From Pseudomonas putida (GTDB lineage: Bacteria; Pseudomonadota; Gammaproteobacteria; Pseudomonadales; Pseudomonadaceae): 64,000 nt of DNA. The DNA lies in assembly GCF_003228315.1 (NCBI RefSeq), contig NZ_CP029693.1:4932501-4996500 (forward strand), in the 5' to 3' direction. The notes beneath the pieces are model-generated. The model ran no database searches. It was not told the DNA's origin and saw only the letters and a list, made by a program, of their open reading frames with translations. Shown here in pieces: positions 37,224 through 45,067 of the stretch (position 1 is the first letter of the stretch; the number at the start of each line of letters is the position of its first letter). The position numbers and the translations under genes are program-made.

Positions 37224-38117
37224 ATGAACGTATTCGTCACCGGCGCTGCCGGCTTTATTGGCGGTTCCATCGCCACGGGTTTGATCCAGGCCGGTCACAG
37301 CGTCACAGGCCTGGTGCGCAATGCCGAACAGGCTAATGAAATGAAGACGCTGGGCATCACGCCGGTGATTGGCACGCTGGACGACAGCGCGTTGCTGGCC
37401 GAACAGGCCCGTGCCGCCGACGCCGTGATCAACGCCGCCAGCAGCGACCATCGCGGTGCCGTCGAAGCCTTGCTCGGTGCCTTGCGCGGTTCCAACAAGG
37501 TGTTCCTGCACACCAGCGGTTCGAGCATCGTCGGCGATGCGTCGGGCGGCAAATCCAGCGACATCATCTACTTCGAGGACAACCTGCCGGAGCCCACCGT
37601 CGACAAGGCCGCCCGCGTGGCCATCGACAACCTGATCCTCGCGGCGGCGAAAGACGGGGTGAACTCGGCGGTCATCTGTAACACCCTGATATACGGCCAC
37701 AGCCTGGGCGTCAATCGCGACAGCGTGCAGTTGCCACGCTTGCTGAAACAGGCGCGCAAGAGCGGCGTGGTGCGCCACGTCGGCCCCGGCCAGAACATCT
37801 GGTCGAACGTGCACATCGAAGACGTGGTGTCGCTGTACCTGCTGGCGCTGACCAAAAACGTACCGGGCACGTTCTACTTCGTCGAAAGCGGTGAGGCGTC
37901 GTTCATCGACATGACCACCGCGATGGCTCAGGCGCTGAACTTGGGCGAGCCGCAAGACTGGCCGCTCAAGGCCGCCGAGGCCGAGTGGGGGTATGAGATG
38001 GCCAACTATGGTTTGGGCTCCAACAGCCGGGTGCGTGGCAAGCAGGCGCGGGAGTTGTTGGGGTGGGTGCCGAAGCGGGCTTCGGTGGTGGAGTGGATTC
38101 GCAGCGAGATGGTGTGA
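37224..38117 (+). CDS. NAD(P)-dependent epimerase/dehydratase-family oxidoreductase
   Basis: A 297-residue extended short-chain dehydrogenase. The N-terminal MNVFVTGAAGFIGGSIATGL is the Rossmann nucleotide motif, and HTSGSSIVGDASGGK supplies the catalytic-type Ser. The usual YxxxK triad is not obvious: ICNTLIYGHSLGVNR occupies the expected later region. It resembles SDR proteins annotated as NAD(P)H-binding reductases rather than sugar epimerases. The ATG at 37224 has AGGGAG at 37210. The substrate is unknown. Confidence 0.85.
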   Translation: MNVFVTGAAGFIGGSIATGLIQAGHSVTGLVRNAEQANEMKTLGITPVIGTLDDSALLAEQARAADAVINAASSDHRGAVEALLGALRGSNKVFLHTSGSSIVGDASGGKSSDIIYFEDNLPEPTVDKAARVAIDNLILAAAKDGVNSAVICNTLIYGHSLGVNRDSVQLPRLLKQARKSGVVRHVGPGQNIWSNVHIEDVVSLYLLALTKNVPGTFYFVESGEASFIDMTTAMAQALNLGEPQDWPLKAAEAEWGYEMANYGLGSNSRVRGKQARELLGWVPKRASVVEWIRSEMV

Positions 38118-38142
38118 GTTCGCTGTAGACCGCGTCATCGTT

Positions 38143-38202
38143 CATCGCGGGCAAGCCTTGCTCCTACAGAACCTGTGGGAGCAAGGCTTGCCCGCGATGG
38201 CG
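38143..38202. repeat. REP pair in direct contact (3-base spacer)
   Basis: GCGGGCAAGCCTTGCTCCTA (38147) and GTGGGAGCAAGGCTTGCCCG (38175) are inverted with almost no spacer, so the 60 bases fold into one long hairpin of about 25 bp. It lies between the epimerase and SulP genes and could act as a terminator-like structure. Confidence 0.88.
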
Positions 38203-38286
38203 TCTTCAGCGTCGCAACAACTGGCCGGGCTGCCCTCGATTCCGTAACATCCGCACATTCTTCTTCGCGACTCCCTGCGGTCCTCC

Positions 38287-39732
38287 ATGAAACCAAAACA
38301 CCTGCGCGCCGACATCCTGGCCGGCCTCACCACGTCTTTTGCCCTGCTGCCCGAATGCATCGCCTTCGCGCTGGTGGCCCACCTCAATCCGCTGATGGGG
38401 CTGTACGGTGCATTCATCATCTGCACCCTGACCGCGTTGTTCGGTGGCCGGCCGGGCATGGTGTCCGGTGCCGCCGGCTCCATGGCGGTGGTGATCGTCG
38501 CGCTGGTGGTACAGCACGGTGTGCAGTACTTGCTGGCCACGGTGCTGCTGGGCGGGTTGATCATGATGGCGTTCGGTCTGCTCAAGCTCGGCAAGTTGGT
38601 ACGCATGGTGCCGCACCCGGTGATGCTGGGTTTCGTCAACGGCCTGGCGATCGTCATTGCCCTGGCCCAGTTGGAACACTTCAAGAACGGCGACGCGTGG
38701 CTGAGCGGTACGCCGCTGTACATCATGATCGGGCTGGTGGTCGCGACCATGGCGATTGTCTATGTGCTGCCACGTTTGACCCTTGCGGTGCCGCCGGCAT
38801 TGGCGGCGATTCTCGGCGTGGGCCTGGCGGTGTACCTGCTTGGCCTGCCGACCCGCACCCTGGGCGACATGGCGCACATCGCCGGTGGCTTGCCGACCTT
38901 CGCCCTGCCGGACATTCCCTGGAACCTCGACACCCTGCGCATCATCGCCCCCTACGCGATCCTCATGGCGCTGGTGGGCCTGCTGGAAACCCTGCTGACC
39001 CTGAACCTCACCGACGAAATCACCGAGAGCCGCGGCTACCCGGATCGTGAGTGCGTGGCGCTGGGCGCGGCGAACGTGGTGTCCGGCGCGTTCGGTGGCA
39101 TGGGCGGCTGCGCGATGATCGGCCAGACCATGATCAACCTCAGTTCCGGTGGGCGCGGTCGCCTGTCCGGGGTGGTGGCCGGGGTGGCGATTGTGTTGTT
39201 CATCCTGTTCCTGTCGCCGCTGATCGAGCGCATTCCGCTGGCGGCGCTGGTGGGGGTGATGTTCGTGGTGTCGCAGCAGACCTTCGCCTGGGCCTCTTTG
39301 CGGGTGGTCAACAAGGTGCCGCTCAACGATGTGCTGGTTATCATTGCGGTGACGGTGATCACCGTGTTCACCGACCTGGCCACGGCCGTGCTGTGCGGGA
39401 TCATCATCGCCGCGCTGAATTTCGCCTGGCAGCAGGCCCGCGAGCTGTACGCCGACAGTCATCTGGAGGCTGACGGCAGCAAGCTGTACCTGATGCACGG
39501 CACGCTGTTTTTCGCCTCGACCACGCCTTTTCTCAATCAATTCGACCCGGCCAACGACCCGGCCGTGGTGACCATCGACTGCCGTCACCTGAGCTTCGTC
39601 GACTATTCGGCCATCGCCGCCCTCAAGACCTTGCGTGAGCGCTATGCAAAGGCCGGCAAGCATTTGCGGGTGCTGCATTTGTCCGAGCGCTGCAAGAAGT
39701 TGCTCAAGCGGGCGCACGTCGCACACGACTGA
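38287..39732 (+). CDS. SulP-family anion transporter with STAS domain
   Basis: A 481-residue inner-membrane carrier of the SLC26/SulP family. It has the first-segment signature LRADILAGLTTSFALLPECI with AFALVAHLNPLMGLYGAF, about eleven to fourteen membrane segments, and a cytoplasmic STAS domain from about residue 400 (VTIDCRHLSFVDYSAIAALK). Substrates in the family include sulfate, bicarbonate and dicarboxylates; none can be assigned here. No sulfate-assimilation or carbonic anhydrase gene is adjacent. The ATG at 38287 is six codons before the first membrane motif. Confidence 0.9.
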   Translation: MKPKHLRADILAGLTTSFALLPECIAFALVAHLNPLMGLYGAFIICTLTALFGGRPGMVSGAAGSMAVVIVALVVQHGVQYLLATVLLGGLIMMAFGLLKLGKLVRMVPHPVMLGFVNGLAIVIALAQLEHFKNGDAWLSGTPLYIMIGLVVATMAIVYVLPRLTLAVPPALAAILGVGLAVYLLGLPTRTLGDMAHIAGGLPTFALPDIPWNLDTLRIIAPYAILMALVGLLETLLTLNLTDEITESRGYPDRECVALGAANVVSGAFGGMGGCAMIGQTMINLSSGGRGRLSGVVAGVAIVLFILFLSPLIERIPLAALVGVMFVVSQQTFAWASLRVVNKVPLNDVLVIIAVTVITVFTDLATAVLCGIIIAALNFAWQQARELYADSHLEADGSKLYLMHGTLFFASTTPFLNQFDPANDPAVVTIDCRHLSFVDYSAIAALKTLRERYAKAGKHLRVLHLSERCKKLLKRAHVAHD

Positions 39733-39740
39733 CCACACAG

Positions 39741-39852
39741 ATCGTTCCCACGCTCTGCGTGGGAACGCAGCCAGGGACGCTCCGCGTCCCTTTCGAAAGC
39801 TGGAACGCGGAGCGTCCCTTGAGGCATTCCCACGCAGAGTGTGGGAACGATC
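39741..39852. repeat. Composite palindromic repeat after the SulP gene
   Basis: A 112-base element has nested inverted repeats: outer arms with GTTCCCACGCTCTGCGTGGG (39744) and its near-inverse CCCACGCAGAGTGTGGGAAC (39829), and inner arms GGGACGCTCCGCGTCCC / GGAACGCGGAGCGTCCC. Each outer arm is itself a small hairpin. It is unlike the two REP families elsewhere in the window, although GTTCCCACGCTC-type elements are common in Pseudomonas. Confidence 0.8.
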
Positions 39853-39864
39853 GGGGTAAAGGCG

Positions 39865-39995
39865 ATGAAAATTCGCAGGGTCGATTTTCATTGTTAACGA
39901 CAAAACATATCTAAAAACGACACTCCTTACCTCTGTACGAAAATTACTTTCACCTCGTTTGAGTTTCACGTCTCGAAATGTTTTAAGAGTTTCAC
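39865..39995. promoter_or_regulatory. Candidate operators upstream of the GntP-RpiR-D-aminoacylase operon
   Basis: Three symmetric or repeated elements precede the permease: ATGAAAATTCG / CGATTTTCAT (39865-39891, inverted), TGTACGAAAATTAC (39934-39947, near-palindrome like HexR/RpiR-type sites), and GAGTTTCAC twice (39961, 39987; 26 bases apart). The encoded RpiR regulator is the likely binder of one of them. CGAGGAG before the start codon is the ribosome site. Confidence 0.45.
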
Positions 39996-40030
39996 AAAAC
40001 TTTCGACGTGACCCTCTCGAGGAGTACCGC

Positions 40031-41380
40031 ATGACCCCGTCCTTCGGCCATTGGCTGCTGGTGTATGCCGCCGTTGCCATCATTGCCCTGATCGTTCTGA
40101 TCGCCCGCTACCGGCTCAATCCGTTCATTGTCATCACCCTGATTACCCTCGGCCTGGCGCTGGTCGCGGGGATGCCGCCGTCTGGCGTGGTGGGGGCTTA
40201 TGAGGCCGGGGTTGGCAAGACGCTGGGGCACATCGCGCTGGTGGTGGCGCTGGGCACGATGCTCGGCAAGATGATGGCCGAGTCCGGGGGCGCCGAGCAG
40301 GTGGCGCGGACCCTGATCGACCGGTTCGGCGAGAAGAATGCGCACTGGGCGATGGTCTGCATTGCGTTTCTGGTGGGCTTGCCGTTGTTCTTCGAGGTCG
40401 GTTTCGTGCTGCTGGTGCCGATTGCGTTCACCGTGGCGCGCCGGGTGGGTGTGTCGATCCTGATGGTCGGCCTGCCAATGGTCGCAGGGCTCTCGGTGGT
40501 GCATGCGCTGGTGCCGCCGCACCCGGCGGCGATGCTGGCGGTACAGGTCTATCAGGCGTCGGTGGGGCAGACCTTGCTCTACGCGATTGCGGTTGGCATT
40601 CCCACGGCGATCATCGCTGGCCCCCTGTACGCCAAATTCATCGTGCCGCGCATTCAGTTGCCGGCGGAAAACCCGCTGGAGCGCCAGTTCCTCGAACGCG
40701 AACCCCGCGACAGCCTGCCGGGCTTCGGCATCACCATGGCAACCATTCTACTGCCGGTGGTGCTGATGCTGATCGGCGGCTGGGCCAACCTGATTTCCAC
40801 GCCGGACACGAGCCTCAACCAGTTCCTGCTGTTCATCGGCAACTCGGTGATTGCGCTGCTGCTGGCAACCCTGTTGAGCTTCTGGACCCTCGGCATCGCC
40901 CAGGGCTTCAACCGCGAATCGATCCTCAAGTTCACCAACGAATGCCTGGCACCGACCGCCAGCATCACCCTGCTGGTGGGTGCCGGCGGCGGTCTGAACA
41001 AGATTCTGGTGGACGCCGGCGTCACCGACCAGATCGTCGGCCTGGCCCACGAATTCCATCTGTCGCCGCTGTTGATGGGCTGGCTGTTCGCCGCGCTGAT
41101 GCGCATCGCCACCGGTTCCGCCACCGTGGCCATGACTACCGCATCGGGCGTGGTCGCGCCGGTGGCCATCGGCCTGGGCTATCCGCATCCGGAATTGCTG
41201 GTGCTGGCCACCGGTGCCGGCTCGGTGATCTTTTCTCACGTCAACGACGGCGGCTTCTGGTTGATCAAGGAATACTTCAACATGACGGTGGCCCAGACCT
41301 TCAAGACCTGGACCGTGTTGGAAACCCTGATTTCGCTGGTTGCCTTCGGCCTGACCGTTGGCCTTTCCTACCTGATTTAA
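40031..41380 (+). CDS. GntP-family permease
   Basis: A 449-residue inner-membrane H+ symporter of the gluconate/D-serine permease family. Signatures include LNPFIVITLITLGLALVAGM, GVGKTLGHIALVVALGTMLG, GLPLFFEVGFVLLVPIAFTV and ATGSATVAMTTASGVVAPVA. DsdX, the D-serine carrier, belongs to the same family, so with a D-aminoacylase in the operon the substrate may be an N-acyl-D-amino acid or D-amino acid instead of gluconate; this is inference. The ATG at 40031 has GAGGAG at 40019. It is followed 15 bases later by the RpiR gene. Confidence 0.9.
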   Translation: MTPSFGHWLLVYAAVAIIALIVLIARYRLNPFIVITLITLGLALVAGMPPSGVVGAYEAGVGKTLGHIALVVALGTMLGKMMAESGGAEQVARTLIDRFGEKNAHWAMVCIAFLVGLPLFFEVGFVLLVPIAFTVARRVGVSILMVGLPMVAGLSVVHALVPPHPAAMLAVQVYQASVGQTLLYAIAVGIPTAIIAGPLYAKFIVPRIQLPAENPLERQFLEREPRDSLPGFGITMATILLPVVLMLIGGWANLISTPDTSLNQFLLFIGNSVIALLLATLLSFWTLGIAQGFNRESILKFTNECLAPTASITLLVGAGGGLNKILVDAGVTDQIVGLAHEFHLSPLLMGWLFAALMRIATGSATVAMTTASGVVAPVAIGLGYPHPELLVLATGAGSVIFSHVNDGGFWLIKEYFNMTVAQTFKTWTVLETLISLVAFGLTVGLSYLI

Positions 41381-41395
41381 CCGGAGCCATATGCC

Positions 41396-42256
41396 ATGGA
41401 CATCCTTTACCAGATTCGCGCCCGCCAGGATTCTTTCAGCGCCGGTGAAGGACGCATCGCCCGCCTGATGCTCGACGACGTCGGCTTCGCCGCTTCCGCC
41501 AGCCTCGACGAACTGGCGCTGCGGGCGGAAGTCAGCACCGCGACCCTGTCGCGATTCGCCCGCACCGTGGGCTGTCGCGACTTGCGTGACCTGCGCCTGC
41601 AACTGGCCCAGGCCAGCGGCGTCGGCAGCCGCTTCCTCGACCCGGCGGGCACGCCCGAGCAATCGGCGTTCTACGGGCAGATCGTCGGCGATATCGAATC
41701 GACCCTGCGCCAGCATCTGTCGGGCTTCGACGAGTCGCGGTTTGCCGATGCGGTGAAACTGCTGGGCAAGGCGCGGATGATTCACGCCTTTGGCATGGGC
41801 GGCTGCTCGACCCTGTGCAGCGATGAATTGCAGGTGCGGCTGGTGCGCCTCGGCTACCCGATTTCGGTCTGCCACGACGCGGTGATGATGCGCATCACCG
41901 CCTCCAGCCTCAGCGCCGAACACGTGGTGATCGTCTGCTCGCTGACCGGCATCACCCCGGAGCTGATCGAAACGGTGGAGCTGGCCCGCAGCTACGGTGC
42001 GCGGATTCTGGCCATCACCCGTGGCGACTCGACGCTGGCACAACTGGCCGACATCGTCCTGCCGCTGCAAAGCGCCGAAACCTCCTTCATCTACAAACCC
42101 ACGGCGGCGCGCTACGGCATGCTGCTGGCCATCGATGTGCTTGCCACCGAGCTGGCACTGGCCAATCCTCAAGACAATCAAGAGCGTCTGCGGCGGATCA
42201 AGCTCGCCCTGGACGATTACCGCGGCGGCGACGATCACCTGCCGCTGGGAGACTGA
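41396..42256 (+). CDS. MurR/RpiR-family transcriptional regulator
   Basis: A 286-residue regulator: an N-terminal helix-turn-helix of the RpiR type (ARLMLDDVGFAASASLDELA, AEVSTATLSRFARTVGCRDL) and a C-terminal SIS sugar-isomerase-like domain (HAFGMGGCSTLCSDELQVRL, VVIVCSLTGITPELIETVEL). The SIS domain binds phosphosugars in most members, but related proteins beside D-aminoacylase genes presumably sense something in that pathway. It sits between the permease and the aminoacylase and starts 15 bases after the permease stop, so it is coexpressed and probably self-regulating. Confidence 0.9.
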   Translation: MDILYQIRARQDSFSAGEGRIARLMLDDVGFAASASLDELALRAEVSTATLSRFARTVGCRDLRDLRLQLAQASGVGSRFLDPAGTPEQSAFYGQIVGDIESTLRQHLSGFDESRFADAVKLLGKARMIHAFGMGGCSTLCSDELQVRLVRLGYPISVCHDAVMMRITASSLSAEHVVIVCSLTGITPELIETVELARSYGARILAITRGDSTLAQLADIVLPLQSAETSFIYKPTAARYGMLLAIDVLATELALANPQDNQERLRRIKLALDDYRGGDDHLPLGD

Positions 42257-42257
42257 C

Positions 42258-43712
42258 ATGCAGTACGACACGCTGATCCGCAATGCCTTGATCATCGATG
42301 GCAGCAACACCCCCGGTTACCCCGCCGACGTGGCGATTCTCAACGGCCGCATCGAGCGCATCGGTGATTTGAGCGAGGCCAGCGCCATCGAGGAAATCGA
42401 CGCCCAAGGCCACGTACTCGCTCCGGGTTTCATCGACGTGCACACCCACGACGACACGGTGGTGATCCGCCAGCCGCAGATGCTGCCCAAGCTCAGCCAG
42501 GGCGTGACCACGGTGATCGTCGGCAACTGCGGCATCAGTGCCTCGCCGGTGAGCCTGCGCGGCGATCCGCCGGACCCGATGAACCTGCTCGGCACCTCGG
42601 CGGCGTTTGTTTATCCAACGTTCAGCGACTACCGCGCCGCCGTCGAAGCGGCGAACACCACGCTGAACGTGGCGGCGCTGGTGGGGCATACCGCGTTGCG
42701 CAGCAATCATCTCGATGACCTGTTTCGCACCGCCACGCCGGATGAAATTGCGGCGATGCGCGAGCAACTGCGCGAGAGTCTGGAGGCCGGTGCGCTGGGT
42801 TTGTCCACCGGTCTTGCCTACGCCAGTGCGTACTCGGCATCCACTGATGAAGTCATGCAACTGACCGAAGAACTCACGGCGTTCGGCGCGGTGTACACCA
42901 CCCATTTGCGCAGCGAATTCGAGCCGGTGCTGGAGGCCATGGACGAGGCGTATCAGATCGGCCGCCATGCGAAATCCCCGGTGATCATCTCCCACCTCAA
43001 ATGCGCCGGCGCCGGTAACTGGGGACGCAGTCCGCAACTGCTGGCCTCGCTTGAGCAGGCCGCGAAAACCCACCCGGTGGGCTGCGATTGCTATCCCTAT
43101 GCCGCCAGCTCCTCGACCCTGGACCTCAAGCAAGTCACCGATGCCCACCGCATCACCATCACCTGGTCCACGCCGCACCCGGAAATGGGCGGTCGCGACC
43201 TGATGGACATCGCCGCCGAATGGAACCTGTCGCTGCTCGACGCGGCCCGTCAGCTGCAACCGGCCGGGGCGGTGTATTACGGCATGGATGAAAACGATGT
43301 GCGCCGGATCCTCGCGCACCCGCTGTCGATGGTCGGTTCCGATGGTTTGCCGGAAGATCCGTTTCCGCATCCGCGCCTGTGGGGCGCCTTCCCGCGAGTG
43401 CTCGGGCATTTCAGCCGCGACGTGGGCCTGTTCCCGCTGCACACCGCCGTGCACAAGATGACCGGGCTGTCAGCGGCGCGATTCGGCTTGAAGGGCAGGG
43501 GCGAGATTCGCGAAGGGCAGTGGGCGGACCTGGTGTTGTTCGACCCGGCGACCATTCGTGATGTGGCGGACTTCAATGACCCGCAACGGGCGGCGGAAGG
43601 CATCGAAGGTGTGTGGGTCAACGGGGTGCTGAGTTATCGCGAGGGTCAGGCGAACGGGCGCCGGGAAGGGCGGTTTCTGGCGCGGGAAGGGGATTTGCGT
43701 GACGGGTTTTAG
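42258..43712 (+). CDS. D-aminoacylase (N-acyl-D-amino-acid deacylase)
   Basis: A 484-residue amidohydrolase-superfamily zinc enzyme that removes the acyl group from N-acyl-D-amino acids. It has the metal-binding APGFIDVHTHDD near residue 61, the family Cys ligand in VIVGNCGISASPV, THLRSEF, VIISHLKCAGAGNWG and the late catalytic Asp in MVGSDGLPEDPFPHPRLWG. It starts one base after the RpiR stop. With the permease and RpiR regulator it forms a salvage operon for acylated D-amino acids, perhaps from peptidoglycan or other bacteria. The true acyl and side-chain preference cannot be read from sequence. Confidence 0.91.
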   Translation: MQYDTLIRNALIIDGSNTPGYPADVAILNGRIERIGDLSEASAIEEIDAQGHVLAPGFIDVHTHDDTVVIRQPQMLPKLSQGVTTVIVGNCGISASPVSLRGDPPDPMNLLGTSAAFVYPTFSDYRAAVEAANTTLNVAALVGHTALRSNHLDDLFRTATPDEIAAMREQLRESLEAGALGLSTGLAYASAYSASTDEVMQLTEELTAFGAVYTTHLRSEFEPVLEAMDEAYQIGRHAKSPVIISHLKCAGAGNWGRSPQLLASLEQAAKTHPVGCDCYPYAASSSTLDLKQVTDAHRITITWSTPHPEMGGRDLMDIAAEWNLSLLDAARQLQPAGAVYYGMDENDVRRILAHPLSMVGSDGLPEDPFPHPRLWGAFPRVLGHFSRDVGLFPLHTAVHKMTGLSAARFGLKGRGEIREGQWADLVLFDPATIRDVADFNDPQRAAEGIEGVWVNGVLSYREGQANGRREGRFLAREGDLRDGF

Positions 43713-43833
43713 TCTGTTCTGGGCGGTGCGTCACAGTGATGGCACATTGAGATTAAAGAATGCTGCCACCACGCCGATTTGCTGACATGCAGCCCGGCTA
43801 CACTGCGGGCAATTTCTGTCTGGGAGCAACTTG

Positions 43834-44202
43834 ATGAGCTTCGGCAAAACCACCCCGATCCTGCGGATCTTCGACGAAACCAAAGCGGTTGAATTCTACG
43901 TCGACTTCCTTGGATTCAAGATCGACTGGCAGCACCGTTTCGAAGCCAACTTCCCGCTGTATCTGCAAGTCTCCCGGGGCGAATGCGTGCTGCACCTCTC
44001 CGAACACCACGGCGACGCCACCCCGGGCTCGGCCCTGCGCATCGAGACCGACGAACTGGAAGCCTTCCAGCAGCAACTGCTGGCCAAGGATTACCCCTTC
44101 TCCCGCCCGCACATACAGGCCATGCCGTGGGGCAGCCAGGACATGACCATCAGCGATCCGTTTGGCAATCGGTTGGTGTTTACCAATGCGATTAGCGTCT
44201 GA
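43834..44202 (+). CDS. Glyoxalase/bleomycin-resistance-fold (VOC) protein
   Basis: A 122-residue vicinal-oxygen-chelate protein with paired beta-alpha-beta-beta-beta modules: PILRIFDETKAVEFYVDFLG, FKIDWQHRFEANFPLYLQVS, then ECVLHLSEHHGDATPGSALR and MTISDPFGNRLVFTNAI. This single-copy type resembles the bleomycin-binding-like group. No metal triad typical of glyoxalase I is certain. A TTG three bases earlier could also start it; the ATG at 43834 is preferred, with GGAG at 43821. It stands alone, and its role is unknown. Confidence 0.83.
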   Translation: MSFGKTTPILRIFDETKAVEFYVDFLGFKIDWQHRFEANFPLYLQVSRGECVLHLSEHHGDATPGSALRIETDELEAFQQQLLAKDYPFSRPHIQAMPWGSQDMTISDPFGNRLVFTNAISV

Positions 44203-44285
44203 GGCCGTTCGGCAACTTGGTAGTTTTAACTGAAGCATGATGTGCTAGCCTGCAATCAATGATTTCACTGATTGCAGGAGGCATC

Positions 44286-44531
44286 ATGGCCAGCATCACT
44301 ATTCGAAACCTGGACGATCAGATTAAAGAGCAACTGCGTATAGCGGCCGCTCATAACGGGCATTCGATGGAAGAAGAAGCCCGCCTGATCCTGGGAAGAG
44401 CGTTAGCCACCGTTGATCGTGCGGGGGGACTTGGCAGCAGAATCCGCAACAGGTTCAGTGCAAGCGGCGGGGTTGAACTTGACCTGCCTGCTCGGCAGGA
44501 AAAAGCCACTGCGGTGGACTTCACCGAATGA
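44286..44531 (+). CDS. FitA-like antitoxin (ribbon-helix-helix)
   Basis: An 81-residue antitoxin: an N-terminal ribbon-helix-helix DNA-binding domain (ASITIRNLDDQIKEQLRIAA, HSMEEEARLILGRAL) typical of FitA/StbC proteins, and a C-terminal tail that would block the toxin. AGGAGG precedes the ATG at 44286. Its stop overlaps the toxin start as ATGA, the usual order and coupling of toxin-antitoxin pairs. It should also repress its own promoter. The pair may stabilise a region or act in persistence; no mobile element is visible beside it. Confidence 0.87.
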   Translation: MASITIRNLDDQIKEQLRIAAAHNGHSMEEEARLILGRALATVDRAGGLGSRIRNRFSASGGVELDLPARQEKATAVDFTE

Positions 44532-44947
44532 TAGTGCTCGATACCAATGTTCTTTCAGAGTTCATGCGGGTAGAACCTGACACTCAAGTCCTTGCCTGGG
44601 TGGATGCACAGCCTGCGATGGAGTTGGCGATCAGTGCCGTTACCGTGGCGGAAATCCTCCATGGCATCGCCCGTCTCCCGCCGGGCAAACGCAAGCAAAA
44701 ACTTGAAGCACATGCGATGGCGATGTTTGAAGAAGACTTTGCCGGAAGAATATTGCCCTTCGATGGGCATGCTGCGGTCGAGTACGCGAATCTCGTGGCG
44801 GGGAGTGAAGCAAAGGGGCGGGCAGTGGCAATGGCGGATGCGCAGATTGCTGCGGTGTGTCGAACTCATGGAGCCCCGATTGCCACGCGCAATGTTCGTG
44901 ATTTCGAGTTTCCCGGACTGGAAGTGATTAATCCGTGGGAGTCCTGA
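44528..44947 (+). CDS. FitB/VapC-like PIN-domain toxin
   Basis: A 139-residue PIN-domain ribonuclease. The acidic active-site residues are visible in order: VLDTNVLSEFM (Asp4), TVAEILHGI (Glu near 42), and AMADAQIAAVC (Asp near 103), followed by the NVRDFEF motif common in VapC/FitB. Such toxins cut tRNA or rRNA when not bound by the antitoxin. The gene is chained to the antitoxin by ATGA and followed by a REP dyad. The complete acidic set suggests an active toxin. Confidence 0.9.
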   Translation: MIVLDTNVLSEFMRVEPDTQVLAWVDAQPAMELAISAVTVAEILHGIARLPPGKRKQKLEAHAMAMFEEDFAGRILPFDGHAAVEYANLVAGSEAKGRAVAMADAQIAAVCRTHGAPIATRNVRDFEFPGLEVINPWES

Positions 44948-44970
44948 GTTTCTCCGTTGTCTTTTAGATC

Positions 44971-45040
44971 GCCATCGCGGGCAAGCCCGCTCCCACAGGT
45001 TGGTCACTGACCCTGTGGGGGCGGGCTTGCCCGCGATGGC
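44971..45040. repeat. REP dyad after the toxin gene, GCGGGCTTGCCCGCGATGG type
   Basis: GCCATCGCGGGCAAGCCCGC (44971) and GCGGGCTTGCCCGCGATGGC (45021-45040) are inverted around a 30-base spacer. It separates the toxin gene from the convergent chemoreceptor gene and may terminate both transcripts. Confidence 0.88.
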
Positions 45041-45067
45041 GTTCTTTCATTCAACGCTGATTGAGCG

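Noticed and set aside
38206..40083. A 625-codon minus-strand frame covering the SulP gene
   Set aside because: It is His/Gln/Arg-rich, runs through a REP and the composite palindrome, and is antisense to a clear SulP-STAS protein.
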